DNA from: Luteitalea sp. TBR-22
GTDB taxonomy: Bacteria; Acidobacteriota; Vicinamibacteria; Vicinamibacterales; Vicinamibacteraceae
Length of the DNA stretch: 64,000 nt
Assembly: GCF_016865485.1 (NCBI RefSeq)
Contig: NZ_AP024452.1
Coordinates: 2,936,501 to 3,000,500 of the forward strand
Direction of reading: 5' to 3'
The notes below the pieces were generated by a model. That model made no database searches. It saw only the letters and a list, made by a program, of their open reading frames with translations, and was not told the origin of the DNA. Below, piece after piece: positions 20,204 to 31,331 of this stretch (position 1 is its first letter; the number at the start of each line of letters is the position of its first letter). Position numbers and translations under genes: made by a program.

Positions 20204-21601
20204 CTAGCGCAGGATGGGCAGCCAGATGTTCAGGCCGGCCCTGAAACCCAGACGACGCATCTCGGGCGCCGCGAGTACCTGGTCGCCGACGCCCTCATCG
20301 TAGGAGTAGTGATAGTAGAAGGTCTGCGCGAACAGCGCAGCGTTGGTGTGCAGCGCGAGCCGGAGGCGCACGCTGGCCAGGGCACTGTCGAAGTTGCGTT
20401 CGCGCATGCCGATGGCGCCGCTCGTGTACCCGGCAGTCATGGACAGATCGAGTGCCGGCGCCAGCAGACCGCCCAGCGCTGCGACCACCCGGTCGCCTTC
20501 GACGGGTTCCACGAAGCCATCGATGAAGCCGACCGAATGCAGGTACGAGACCGAACCCTGCCAGGTCCGCGAGAACGTATGAGTGAGCGTCGCGGTGCCG
20601 ACCACACGGAGGCGGAACTTGCCTGCGTCCTGGTCGCCATCGTTGAGCTGTTCGCGATTCACCAGCACCGTGCCGGGCGTGACGGTCAGCACCGTCTGGC
20701 CGCCGCCCATGACGAACGGCCGGTTGAAGTTCACGCCGATGTTGATGTTGTGGATGGCCGAGACGCCTTCGGCGGTGGTGTTGTACGTGCGATACGCATA
20801 GCCCACCTGGGCCTGCAGGTATCTGGACACGTCGTAGGCGTAGCCGACGCCGGCCATCATGCGATTGTTCTCGACGCTGTCGAGGTCCTGCGACCCGAAG
20901 TCGGTGTTGCCGTATCGTCCGCGGACATTGAGGTGCTGGCGCTTGGTGATCTGCCGGTTCAGTTGCCCCAGCGTCATCAACCGGATGCCGTTACGGTCCG
21001 AGGCGATGGTGTAGTCATCGGGGATCGCGACGTCGGGGTCGTCGAAGCCGCCGCTGAACTCCGGCGTGCCGCCAACCGCCGGTCCAACCGCCGAGGTCGG
21101 AGGGTACACGGACGGGGTGAAGAACGGGCGATAGCCGACGCTCTGCTGTAACTGCCAGGTCGTGCGCGCCGACGCGGTGCCACTTAGCGACACATTGGCC
21201 GCACTGAAGGTGGTGACGAAGTCGCCGCTGTCAGTAACGTACCGATTGGCCGTCGCGCCACTGGCTGCCAGCGTCATCGACTGGAACTTCCGCTGGTAGG
21301 CCATCGACGCCTGGGACCCGATGAACGTGCCCGCGACACGCGGCTGGCCGACATTGGGATTGCTGCCCCGCGCGAAGATGTCGTCGTCGTAACCGCCGAA
21401 ACCGGCGGCCGAGACGATGAGCGACTGATTGCCGCGGATGCCCTCGACGGCGCCCCCGAACAGCGCCCGGTAGGGCCGCTGGCTCGAGGCACTCGTGTCC
21501 ACCATCTGGGCCCGTGCCTGTGCGGTCATCAGGACACACGCGAAGGCCACCGGGAGGGCGGTGTGCGCCAACCGTCGCCGCGCGCGCTGGTGGAAGGTCA
21601 T
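20204..21601 (-). CDS. Outer-membrane beta-barrel protein of the polysaccharide locus
   Basis: This 465-residue protein has a signal peptide with cleavage near AQARAQ (about residue 31). The rest is built of alternating short strands rich in Gly, Tyr, Arg and Thr, the texture of a large beta-barrel, ending in an aromatic/hydrophobic strand (LNIWLPILR). Outer-membrane barrels of this kind are standard partners in exosortase-associated polysaccharide loci and may form the outer-membrane exit for the polymer together with the Wza-like protein. The start overlaps the stop of the export gene by four bases (ATGA). The exact function is not known. Confidence 0.75.
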   Translation of the reverse strand: MTFHQRARRRLAHTALPVAFACVLMTAQARAQMVDTSASSQRPYRALFGGAVEGIRGNQSLIVSAAGFGGYDDDIFARGSNPNVGQPRVAGTFIGSQASMAYQRKFQSMTLAASGATANRYVTDSGDFVTTFSAANVSLSGTASARTTWQLQQSVGYRPFFTPSVYPPTSAVGPAVGGTPEFSGGFDDPDVAIPDDYTIASDRNGIRLMTLGQLNRQITKRQHLNVRGRYGNTDFGSQDLDSVENNRMMAGVGYAYDVSRYLQAQVGYAYRTYNTTAEGVSAIHNINIGVNFNRPFVMGGGQTVLTVTPGTVLVNREQLNDGDQDAGKFRLRVVGTATLTHTFSRTWQGSVSYLHSVGFIDGFVEPVEGDRVVAALGGLLAPALDLSMTAGYTSGAIGMRERNFDSALASVRLRLALHTNAALFAQTFYYHYSYDEGVGDQVLAAPEMRRLGFRAGLNIWLPILR

Positions 21602-22203
21602 GGGATGACGACCGTGTCTCCGGGCATCAGCAGGATGTTCTGCTCGAGCTTCTTGCCTTGAATCACGTCCTTGTAGTTGAACTTGAAGCTCGTCGTCTGG
21701 CCATTGACGGTGCGCATCACCGAGATCCGGGTCTTCTTGGCAAAGTCGGTGGGGCCGCCGGCGATGGCCAGCATCTGCAACACCGTGGTCGGCTGGGTGA
21801 TGGGATACGGGCCGGGCTTGCCGACCTGCCCCGTCACGAAGACCTTCTTGCTGTTGATCTGCTTGACGATGATGGTGACGTCAGGGTCCTTGATGAACTT
21901 GGCGCTGGCCGTGCGGATCGACGTCCGCAGCTGGTCCGGCGTGAGTCCGGCCGCCTGGATGTCGTTGATCAGCGGCAAGGTGATCTTGCCGTCGGGGCGG
22001 ACCACCACGTCACCGCCGTGCGTGGGGAGCTCCCAGAACACGACGCCCAGCACGTCATCAGGGCCGATGACGTAGTTGGCATCGACGACGGGCGTGGCGG
22101 ACGCGGGTGCCTGCACCCCGGCCGGCGCCTGCGCCAGGGCGAGCGTGGGGCAGAGCACGGCGGTCGCAAGGACGACGGTTCGGGTGGGTGACAGAATCCT
22201 CAT
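21598..22203 (-). CDS. Wza-like polysaccharide export protein
   Basis: This 201-residue secreted protein has an N-terminal hydrophobic signal (residues 7-23, ending LALAQA). A polysaccharide export domain (YVIGPDDVLGVVFWELP; VVRPDGKITLPLINDIQAAG) is followed by an SLBB-type segment (KKVFVTGQVGKPGPYPI). The short length matches the single-SLBB PEP-CTERM-associated exporters rather than full Wza. I see no convincing lipobox. The single Cys in the signal (VLCP) does not fit the usual consensus, which is a difference from many homologues. It is the first structural gene after the sigma-54 activator, with a five-base gap. Confidence 0.88.
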   Translation of the reverse strand: MRILSPTRTVVLATAVLCPTLALAQAPAGVQAPASATPVVDANYVIGPDDVLGVVFWELPTHGGDVVVRPDGKITLPLINDIQAAGLTPDQLRTSIRTASAKFIKDPDVTIIVKQINSKKVFVTGQVGKPGPYPITQPTTVLQMLAIAGGPTDFAKKTRISVMRTVNGQTTSFKFNYKDVIQGKKLEQNILLMPGDTVVIP

Positions 22204-22208
22204 GGCCT

Positions 22209-23279
<1,071 letters not shown>

Positions 23280-23642
23280 GCGTTGTGGACCCGCGTCCCT
23301 CTCGCGGTTCGGCTGCCGATCTCCCGGATTTAATCGGCCCAGCTCGGGATTTCGCCAACGGCGGCGCCCATCGCTGTCATTGGCACTGCTCGGGTCAACG
23401 AAAGTCGCGTTGAAAGCGCACGACCGGGCAAACAAAGGCTACCATGCAGGCGACTTTTCTGCCGTTGTTCTAAAGCGCACCCCGGCAGTTCCCCCAACCG
23501 CGGCTGATCCTGTCTTTCGGCAGGAGGACGCCGCTGCTTGAGCCTGTCGAGCATGGCGACGAATCGCCCGGGTGGTGTGACCAGTCATACAGTCGGGTGG
23601 CTGGGTGAATCGGGCAGGAGCGACGGCAGTGGTGGACGAGCG
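23280..23642 (+). other. Divergent intergenic region, 363 bp
   Basis: This gap separates the polysaccharide operon (leftward) from the ABC transporter operon (rightward) and must hold both promoters. I could not assign a convincing sigma-54 -24/-12 pair to the regulator gene. The nearest partial match, TTGGCAC at about 23380, lacks the TTGC half and points rightward. A stretch near 23401-23470 is visibly richer in A and T than its surroundings. No ORF with coding character, RNA gene or strong hairpin was seen. Confidence 0.5.
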
Positions 23643-24305
23643 ATGTTGAGCGTCGAGGCAGTCACCAAGCGCTACGAGGGACAGGAGCGACCGGCCGTGG
23701 CCGACGTGTCGTTCTCGGTGGCGCCTGGCGAGTTCGTGGCCCTGATGGGGCCGTCGGGGTGCGGCAAGTCCACCCTGCTGCACCTCTGCGGGGCGATGGA
23801 CCGGCCCGACGCCGGCCGCATCCTGCTCGGCGAGACCGACCTGGCCCGCCTCGATGACGACACCCTCACCCGCGTCCGGCGGGACCGGGTCGGGTTCGTC
23901 TTCCAGTTCTTCAACCTGCTGCCGACCCTCACCCTCGTGGAGAACGTCGCCCTGCCGCTCCTGCTGGCCGGCACGTCGCCCACCGAGGCGACCAGCCGAG
24001 CCCGCGCCCTGGGTGACCGCGTCGGCCTGTCGGCCCGGCTCGACGCCTATCCGGCCCAGGTGTCGGGCGGGGAGATGCAGCGGGCTGCCATCGCTCGCGC
24101 CATCATCCACGCGCCGGCGCTTCTGGTGGCCGACGAGCCGACCGGCAACCTCGACTCCGGCAACGGCAGTCGGGTCCTGGCGCTCCTGCAGGAACTCAAC
24201 GCCTCCCTCGGCCTGACGATCCTCCTGGCGACCCACGCCCCCGACATCGCCGCCGCCGCCCATCGGACGCTGCAGATGCGGGATGGCGTCTTCGTGGCGG
24301 CGTGA
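23643..24305 (+). CDS. ABC transporter ATP-binding protein (MacB/LolD/AttE-like)
   Basis: This 220-residue nucleotide-binding subunit has Walker [10 protein letters not shown]-loop [13 protein letters not shown], signature [14 protein letters not shown], Walker [13 protein letters not shown] and the H-loop LLATHAPD. The [12 protein letters not shown] region is typical of the MacB/LolD/AttE family, which powers mechanotransmission or lipoprotein-release transporters rather than classical uptake. I chose the ATG at 23643 because the family starts right before the first beta strand; upstream in-frame codons give no homology. The stop overlaps the permease start by one base (TGATG). Confidence 0.92.
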   Translation: MLSVEAVTKRYEGQERPAVADVSFSVAPGEFVALMGPSGCGKSTLLHLCGAMDRPDAGRILLGETDLARLDDDTLTRVRRDRVGFVFQFFNLLPTLTLVENVALPLLLAGTSPTEATSRARALGDRVGLSARLDAYPAQVSGGEMQRAAIARAIIHAPALLVADEPTGNLDSGNGSRVLALLQELNASLGLTILLATHAPDIAAAAHRTLQMRDGVFVAA

Positions 24306-26950
24306 TGCTGCGCCTGTTCCGGCAACTGATCCTCCGGCACGTCCGTGCCGAGGTACTGCGGACCGCCATCACCGTGGTCGGCGTCGCGGCGGGCATCGCC
24401 GTCGTCCTGGCGATCCGCCTGACGAACGCGAGCGCGGTGCGCGGCTTCCAGACGGCGCTGGACCTGACCTCGGGGCGGGCCGGGCTGGAGATCGCCGGGA
24501 CGGGATTCGGCCTCGACGAGCAGGTGCTTCCGCAGTTGGATTGGCTGCGCGCGTACGGCGTGACGTCGCCGGTGATCGATGGCGACATCCTGGCGGTGGT
24601 CGGCGGCGGGCAGGCCGCCCCGGGGAGCCCCCCTCGGACCGAGTTGCTGCGCGTGCTCGGGGTGGACATCCTGCGCGACTTCCCGGTGCGCGACTACGAG
24701 GTCGGTGACGCCGGCGCGGCGCCTCGCCCCCAGACCGCTGCCGACATCCTCGGCCTGCTGACCGATCCCTCGGCCGCCGTGATCACCCGCGCCTTCGCCG
24801 ACCGGCACGGTCTCGAGGTGGGGGATCCCCTGCGCGTGATCGTCAGCGATCGGCCCCGCGACCTGCGCGTCCGGGCACTCCTGGAGGCCGAAGGGCCGGC
24901 CAGGCTGCTCGACGGCAACTTCCTGTTGATGGACATCGCGGCGGCGCAGTGGGCCTTCGAGCGCCTCGGCCGCGTCGACCGCCTCGACGTGAAGCTGCAC
25001 GACGGGGTGGACATCGCTGTCGCCGAAGCCGCGATCGCCGCGCGGTTGCCGGTGGGGCTGGTCGTGCAGCGCCCCTCCCGACGTGGCCAGCAGGTGGAGC
25101 AGATGCTGGCGGCCTTCCACCTGAACCTGACCGCGCTGTCGTCGATCGCGCTGCTGGTCGGGCTCTTCCTCGTCTACAACGCCGTCTCGGTGTCGGTGCT
25201 GGCACGACGGCAGGAGATCGGGACCCTGCGCGCGCTCGGCGTCACACGTCGGCAGGTGCAGGCGCTCTTCCTCGGGGAGGGCGCGATGTTCGGCGTGCTC
25301 GGCGTTTCGCTCGGCATCCCGCTGGCGCGCCTGCTGGCTGACGCCACCGTCGGCCTCACGTCGGCGACGGTCAACACCCTGTACGTACAGGCCGGGGCCG
25401 CGCCTCCCCGCCTGGGCTGGGTGGACCTGTCCCTGGCCGTGGCGGTCGGTGTGCCGCTGGCGTTGCTGGCCGCCTGGCTGCCGGCGCGCGAGGCGGCCGC
25501 CGTACCGCCGACCGCCGTCCTGCGCGGCGCCGATCGCGCCCTGGCCCGGACCGCCCGGCAGGGCGGCACGCGCGTGGCGGCCGTGGCCTTGCTCGTTCTG
25601 GCCGGGCTCTGCAGCCAGGCGCCACCGATCGCCGGCCTCCCGCTGGCCGGGTACGTCGCCAGCTTCGCGCTCGTGTTCGGCGCAGCGCTCCTGATGCCGC
25701 TGGTGCTGCAGTCTGCCGCGCGACATGGCCGCGCCACCTGGTATCGGCTGTTCGGGGTCGGCGGCTGGCTCGCCCACGCGGCGCTGGGGGGCGCGATCTC
25801 GCGCGTCGCCGTCAGCGTCGCGGCCCTTGCCGTGAGCCTGGCCATGATGGTGGCCATCACGGTGATGGTCGGCAGCTTTCGCCAGACGGTCGTCGACTGG
25901 GTGGGGCAGAGCCTGAAGGCCGACCTGTTCGTGGGGCCGGCGTCGCGGCGCAGCGGCGCTCGCGCGCCGACGATCTCGCGTGCGGTCGAGGACGTGGTGC
26001 GCGCGCATCCCGAGGTCGTCGCCGTCGACGCCTTCGTGACCGTCACCATGCCGTACGGCAACAGCCTCATCTATCTTGGCGCGGGAGATTTCGCGCTGCA
26101 GGCGCGCGTCGGCGGACTCCGGTTCAAGTCTGCGGTGGGCGAGGACTCGCGTCGCCAGGGGCGGGCGAGCGGGCCAGCCGCGGCCGTCGCACTCGAGGCG
26201 GCCCGCGGGCGCGACGCGGTCGTGGTCTCGGAACCGTTCGCCAACCGCTACGGCGTGCAGGCCGGGGAGACCGTCACGCTGGCCACGCCGCATGGGCCCG
26301 GGCAGTTCCTCGTGACGGGCGTGTACTTCGACTACTCGGCCGACCGGGGCGTGGTCATGATGGACACGGCGACCATGGCGAGGCACTTCGGAGCGCAGCG
26401 TCCCACCGGACTCACGGTGTACCTGCGCGACGGCGAGCGCGCCGCCGCGGTGCGCGACGACCTCCTGTCGCGGCTCGACGGCGCCGATGGCGTGTTCATC
26501 TATACCAATCGGGCGTTGCGGGCCGAGGTGCTGCGCATCTTCGACGGCACGTTCGCCATCACTTATGCGCTGCAGGCAATCGCCATCGTCGTGGCGCTGC
26601 TGGGCATCATCGGCACGCTCATGACGCTGGTGATCGAAAGGCGCCGCGAGCTCGGGATCCTGCGGGCGATCGGCGCGAGTCGCGGGCAGGTCCGGGCGAT
26701 GGTGATCGCCGAAGCGGCGATGCTCGGGTCGATCAGCCAGGTCGCCGGCCTGGCACTGGGGCTACTGCTCGCCCTGATCCTCGTGTACGTGGTGAACCTC
26801 CAGAGTTTCGGCTGGACCATCCACCTGACCATTCCCTGGGGAGCGCTCGCGCAGATGTCGGTGCTCGTCGTGATCACCACGCTGCTGGCCGGGCTGTATC
26901 CCGCCCAACGCGCGATGCGCGAGCCGGCCTCGCCGCAGGAGGACGAATGA
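24305..26950 (+). CDS. FtsX/MacB-like ABC permease, two fused FtsX modules
   Basis: This 881-residue permease has an N-terminal transmembrane helix (AITVVGVAAGIAVVLAIRL), a large periplasmic domain, an FtsX block of three helices (about residues 275-400), a middle helix pair, a second periplasmic domain and a final FtsX block (about 750-870). The conserved EIGTLRALGVTRRQV and ELGILRAIGASRGQV are the coupling helices of the two FtsX modules. In att loci these modules can be separate proteins (AttF, AttG). Start is ATG at 24305, with GTG at 24302 as alternative. It is coupled to the ATPase before and the AttH-like gene after. Confidence 0.9.
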   Translation: MLRLFRQLILRHVRAEVLRTAITVVGVAAGIAVVLAIRLTNASAVRGFQTALDLTSGRAGLEIAGTGFGLDEQVLPQLDWLRAYGVTSPVIDGDILAVVGGGQAAPGSPPRTELLRVLGVDILRDFPVRDYEVGDAGAAPRPQTAADILGLLTDPSAAVITRAFADRHGLEVGDPLRVIVSDRPRDLRVRALLEAEGPARLLDGNFLLMDIAAAQWAFERLGRVDRLDVKLHDGVDIAVAEAAIAARLPVGLVVQRPSRRGQQVEQMLAAFHLNLTALSSIALLVGLFLVYNAVSVSVLARRQEIGTLRALGVTRRQVQALFLGEGAMFGVLGVSLGIPLARLLADATVGLTSATVNTLYVQAGAAPPRLGWVDLSLAVAVGVPLALLAAWLPAREAAAVPPTAVLRGADRALARTARQGGTRVAAVALLVLAGLCSQAPPIAGLPLAGYVASFALVFGAALLMPLVLQSAARHGRATWYRLFGVGGWLAHAALGGAISRVAVSVAALAVSLAMMVAITVMVGSFRQTVVDWVGQSLKADLFVGPASRRSGARAPTISRAVEDVVRAHPEVVAVDAFVTVTMPYGNSLIYLGAGDFALQARVGGLRFKSAVGEDSRRQGRASGPAAAVALEAARGRDAVVVSEPFANRYGVQAGETVTLATPHGPGQFLVTGVYFDYSADRGVVMMDTATMARHFGAQRPTGLTVYLRDGERAAAVRDDLLSRLDGADGVFIYTNRALRAEVLRIFDGTFAITYALQAIAIVVALLGIIGTLMTLVIERRRELGILRAIGASRGQVRAMVIAEAAMLGSISQVAGLALGLLLALILVYVVNLQSFGWTIHLTIPWGALAQMSVLVVITTLLAGLYPAQRAMREPASPQEDE

Positions 26951-28086
26951 CGCGCGTGCTGATGGCGGTGGTCACCTCGATGGTCATCGCGGTGGTGGGC
27001 ACGGCCGGGGCGGAGATCGTGCGCCGACCGGCCGACGACCCGTGGGCGCGTGCCACACCGGCCCGCCCGGTGCGGGTGCCCGCCGATCACGTGGCCCACC
27101 CGGAGTACCGCATCGAGTGGTGGTATTACACGGGGAACGTGCGCGACGGCGCCGGGCGGGCGTACGGATACCAGGTCACCTTCTTCCGCGTCGGCGTCGA
27201 TGCTGCGCCGGCCAATCCGTCGGCGTTCGCGGTGCGCGACCTTTACATGACGCACGTGGCGCTGACCGACGCCTCGGGGCGCGAGCACCGGTTCGCCGAT
27301 CGCCTCAACCGGGCGGGCGTCCACTGGGCCGGCGCGCGCACCGACCGCTACGACGTGTGGAACGAGGACTGGCGCGCGTCGCTCGACGACCAGGGACGCC
27401 ACCGTATCGTGGCCGACGCCGGAAGCTTCGCGCTCGATCTCACGCTCTCGCCCGGCAAGCCCGCCGTCCTGCAGGGAGACCGTGGCTACAGCCGGAAGGG
27501 CGTCGATCCCGGCAACGCCTCGCACTACTATTCGCTCACGCGCATGCCGACGGTCGGTTCGGTCCGCATCGACGGGCGGACGATCACCGTCGAGGGCTCG
27601 AGCTGGATGGATCACGAGTTCGGCACGAGCGCCCTCGACGCCGGCACGCGGGGCTGGGACTGGTTCGCGCTCCAGCTCGAGGACGGTCGCGAGCTGATGC
27701 TGTACGCCCTGCGCCTCGACGACGGACGCCCGAGCGCCTTCTCGAGCGGCACCCTCGTGGAGCGCGACGGGCGCACCACGGCGCTGGCCGTGTCCGACTT
27801 CCGGCTCACGCCGCGGCGCTCGTGGCGGTCGCCCGTGAGCGGCGCCTCGTACCCGGTCGAGTGGGACGTGTCCATCCCGCGCCTCGGGCTGACGTTGCGG
27901 GTGTCGGCTGCCGTCGATGCCCAGGAACTGCGCACGCGGCGCTCCACCAACGTCACGTATTGGGAGGGCGCAGTGCGCGTGTCGGGGCGCCAGGAGCAGG
28001 CCGGTCGCCAGTCGGCGGTAGCCGGCGTCGGCTACCTCGAGATGACCGGCTACAGCGGCGCGAAGATGAGCGACGTCATGCGCTGA
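26947..28086 (+). CDS. Exported AttH/CrtC-like lipocalin-fold protein
   Basis: This 379-residue protein has a signal peptide (about residues 1-22, ending GTAGA). It is followed by the CrtC/AttH-like domain: HPEYRIEWWYYTGNVRD, YGYQVTFFR, YYSLTRMPTVGSVRIDG, SWMDHEFGTS and WDWFALQLEDGRELMLY. The family includes carotenoid 1,2-hydratase, but exported members next to MacB-like transporters form the AttH group, a predicted periplasmic or lipoprotein component. The ATG overlaps the permease stop (ATGA). The three genes form one transport operon; the substrate is unknown. Confidence 0.88.
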   Translation: MTRVLMAVVTSMVIAVVGTAGAEIVRRPADDPWARATPARPVRVPADHVAHPEYRIEWWYYTGNVRDGAGRAYGYQVTFFRVGVDAAPANPSAFAVRDLYMTHVALTDASGREHRFADRLNRAGVHWAGARTDRYDVWNEDWRASLDDQGRHRIVADAGSFALDLTLSPGKPAVLQGDRGYSRKGVDPGNASHYYSLTRMPTVGSVRIDGRTITVEGSSWMDHEFGTSALDAGTRGWDWFALQLEDGRELMLYALRLDDGRPSAFSSGTLVERDGRTTALAVSDFRLTPRRSWRSPVSGASYPVEWDVSIPRLGLTLRVSAAVDAQELRTRRSTNVTYWEGAVRVSGRQEQAGRQSAVAGVGYLEMTGYSGAKMSDVMR

Positions 28087-28138
28087 GGGGACCTCCGCGC
28101 ACCGACCGAATCGGCAGGTTATCGTAGCCTTCAGCCGC

Positions 28139-28738
<600 letters not shown>

Positions 28739-28770
28739 GGTGTACCGAGGTTTAGACTGGCGCTGCCCGC

Positions 28771-31311
28771 ATGGTGCGAGACACGTCCTCCCTGTTTCCG
28801 GGCGACGCCTGGGGACACCTCACGATTCGCCGCGCACTCGGAGCAGGGCCCCTCGGCCATGTCTACCGCGCGTGGGACCCTGGCCTCGGCAGGGAAGTGA
28901 TCCTCGCGATCGCGAGTGGCGCCACGCTCGCCGAGGCGCGACGCGACCTGCTGCGGGAGGCGCGGGTGCTCGCCAAGGTGCGCCACCCCAACCTCGCGGC
29001 GGTGCTGGGTGCCGAGCGCCGTGGCGGCGCCACTGGCGTGTGGCTCGAGACGATCGACGGCGACACGCTCGAGACGACGCTGGCGCACGTCGGCCGGTTC
29101 AATGCCCGCGAGGCCGCCCTGATCGGCATCGACGTGTGTCAGGGGTTGCAGGCGATGCACGAGGCCGGTGTGCTGCATCGCGACCTCAGCACGCGGCAGG
29201 TGGTGCGCGATCGCAACGGCCGCATCGTCGTCGTCCCGTTCGGTGCCGGACGCGACGCGGCGCGGGAGGCGCTCCCCGACCTGCCGCAGCCGCTCGACGA
29301 CCCGGCCCGGGGACTGCTCGGCCCGGACGGCGGCTCCGGCAGCGGTCCTGCCGTCGCCGACGACCTGGTGCGCGTCGGGCTCCTGCTGCATCGGCTCGTG
29401 TCCGGGCGCACCGACCCGGGGACACCGCTGCGGCCGCTGGCCGACGTCCGGGCAGACTTGCCGCTGGGCTACATCAGGGTCGTCGAGCGTGCGCTGTCGC
29501 CCTCGCCGGGGCAGGGGCACGCATCGGCGCGCGCCCTCGGCACGGCGCTCGGCACGTTGTGGACGCCCCTGCCGGAAGCGCCGCCGCCGCCTCGCCGGCG
29601 ACTCGGGCGACTTGGCGCCGTCACCGCGCTGGCCGCGCTCATCGTCGGCATCGGGATGGTGCTGGGGGCGTGGATGACGCGGCAGGCGCCGCCGCCCGAG
29701 GTGCGGTTCGACGTCACGCCGGAAGGGGACGAGGTCGAGAGCGTCGCGTTCTCGCCCGATGGGCAGCGCCTCGCCTACACGTCCGGCGGTCGGCTGCGGG
29801 TACGGGCGCTGCATGACGAGACCTCGACCGCGCTCGAGCCGCCGCTGGGGGCTCGCAACCCGTTCTTCTCGCAGGACGGGCAGTGGATCTACTTCTTCGG
29901 CGGTACGTCGCTGTGGCGCGTCCGGTTCTCGGGTGGCAGCCCGCAGTTTGTCGCGGCGGCGCGGCGGCCCTCGTCTGGTGCCGCGCTCCCCGATGGGCGG
30001 CTGCTGTACACGGTCGAGAACGGCGCCTCGCTGCTGGTCCTCAACGCCGACGGCACGTCACGCGTGGTGCGCGCACAGGTGGCCGGCCTTCGCATGGCGC
30101 TGCGATGGCCTTCCTTCGTGGCCGACGGCGAGCAGGTGCTGTACTCGGCCGTCGACGCGCGGACCGGGCGACGGGCGCTTTACATCGGGCCGATCGCCGC
30201 GCCGGCCGACACTCCGGATCGCGAGGTGATGGCGCTGGAGTCCAACGCGGTGGCGCAGGGCGGCTACCTGTACTTCGTGCGTGATGGCGTCCTTCAGGTA
30301 CAGCGGCTCGACGCCGGTCGGGCGCGCCTCGTGGGGACGCCCCGGCCGCTGGCCGGAGGGATCGTCACCGACCCCTACGACGAGTTCCGCGTCGAGCTGT
30401 CGGTCTCCGAGTCCGGCGCGATCGCGTACGTCGGGGGGCTGCGGATGCAGCGCACGGTGCGCGTCCTCGACGAGTCGGGGCACGCGTTGCGGGACCTCGT
30501 GGCCGGCGACGTGCGCGATCTCGCCGTGTCGCCGGATGGCCTGCGGGTCGCCTACGAGCGACTCGACCCGGAGACGGGCGGGCGTGACATCTGGGTGGTG
30601 GGCCTCGACGGTGGGACGCCGGTGCGGTTGTCGAGACACCCCGCCCACGACGTGGCGCCCACGTGGTCGCCCGATGGCCTGACCGTGTATTACCTCTCCC
30701 ACCGGACACCTCCCGGGGCGCTCGTGTCGGCCCCGGCCGACGGCACCGGCCCCGAGCGCGTCCTGTGGATCTTCGAGGCGCCCGCACTGCCGACGCAGGT
30801 GACGCCCGATGGCAAGCGGCTGCTGTACCAGCAGGAGGGCGTCCAGAGCGGATGGGACGTGTGGATGCGGCCGCTCGATGGTGGCGCCGCGACGGTGCTG
30901 GTCGGCGGCCCGGCGAGTGAGCAGACGCCGGCGCTCTCGCCCGACGGGCGCTGGCTGGCGTACTCGTCGCCCGAATCACAGGGGCGGCAGGTGTACGTCG
31001 AGCCGTTGCCCACCGATGGGCGGCGCTGGCGCGTCTCGATGGAGCATGGCCGGCAGCCCCTGTGGAGCGCCGATGGCGCCTGGCTCTACTACCACGGGCA
31101 TGAACGCCAGCTGGTGCGCGTCCGCGTTGAAGGTGGTGGCAACTTGCCGGCCTTTGGTCCGCCGGACCTGCGCTTCACGCTCCCGCTGCGCGGCTACGAC
31201 GTGCGGTACCACTACGGGTTGGCGGGCCCGGGCCGCGTGGTCGTCAACGTGCCGCCCGCCGAGGCCCCCTCGGTGCCGGCCACGGTCATCCTGAACGCAC
31301 CGCTGCCCTGA
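28771..31311 (+). CDS. Pseudokinase fused to TolB/WD40-like beta-propeller
   Basis: This 846-residue protein is a degenerate paralogue of the kinase that follows it. The fold landmarks remain (glycine loop LGAGPLGHVYRAWDP, HRD at 136-138), but the catalytic residues are gone. The ATP lysine position is Ala46, the catalytic-loop Lys and Asn are Ser140 and Gln143, DFG is PFG (Pro156), and the activation segment with the APE motif is missing. A transmembrane helix (about 278-303) leads to an outer beta-propeller built of TolB-like blades (SPDGQRLAYTS; SPDGLTVYYLSHR). It probably acts as a membrane sensor or scaffold. A TAGACT box 12 bases before the ATG suggests a short leader. Confidence 0.85.
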   Translation: MVRDTSSLFPGDAWGHLTIRRALGAGPLGHVYRAWDPGLGREVILAIASGATLAEARRDLLREARVLAKVRHPNLAAVLGAERRGGATGVWLETIDGDTLETTLAHVGRFNAREAALIGIDVCQGLQAMHEAGVLHRDLSTRQVVRDRNGRIVVVPFGAGRDAAREALPDLPQPLDDPARGLLGPDGGSGSGPAVADDLVRVGLLLHRLVSGRTDPGTPLRPLADVRADLPLGYIRVVERALSPSPGQGHASARALGTALGTLWTPLPEAPPPPRRRLGRLGAVTALAALIVGIGMVLGAWMTRQAPPPEVRFDVTPEGDEVESVAFSPDGQRLAYTSGGRLRVRALHDETSTALEPPLGARNPFFSQDGQWIYFFGGTSLWRVRFSGGSPQFVAAARRPSSGAALPDGRLLYTVENGASLLVLNADGTSRVVRAQVAGLRMALRWPSFVADGEQVLYSAVDARTGRRALYIGPIAAPADTPDREVMALESNAVAQGGYLYFVRDGVLQVQRLDAGRARLVGTPRPLAGGIVTDPYDEFRVELSVSESGAIAYVGGLRMQRTVRVLDESGHALRDLVAGDVRDLAVSPDGLRVAYERLDPETGGRDIWVVGLDGGTPVRLSRHPAHDVAPTWSPDGLTVYYLSHRTPPGALVSAPADGTGPERVLWIFEAPALPTQVTPDGKRLLYQQEGVQSGWDVWMRPLDGGAATVLVGGPASEQTPALSPDGRWLAYSSPESQGRQVYVEPLPTDGRRWRVSMEHGRQPLWSADGAWLYYHGHERQLVRVRVEGGGNLPAFGPPDLRFTLPLRGYDVRYHYGLAGPGRVVVNVPPAEAPSVPATVILNAPLP

Positions 31312-31331
31312 GCGGTACACTACCGCCCGGC

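Noticed and set aside
23370-23400. Sigma-54 promoter (TTGGCAC) in front of the polysaccharide operon
   Set aside because: The -12 TTGC element is absent at the right distance and the partial match faces the ABC transporter gene.
28771-31311. Annotating the first kinase-propeller protein as an active Ser/Thr kinase
   Set aside because: The ATP lysine, catalytic-loop Lys and Asn, DFG Asp and APE segment are all missing by comparison with its neighbour.
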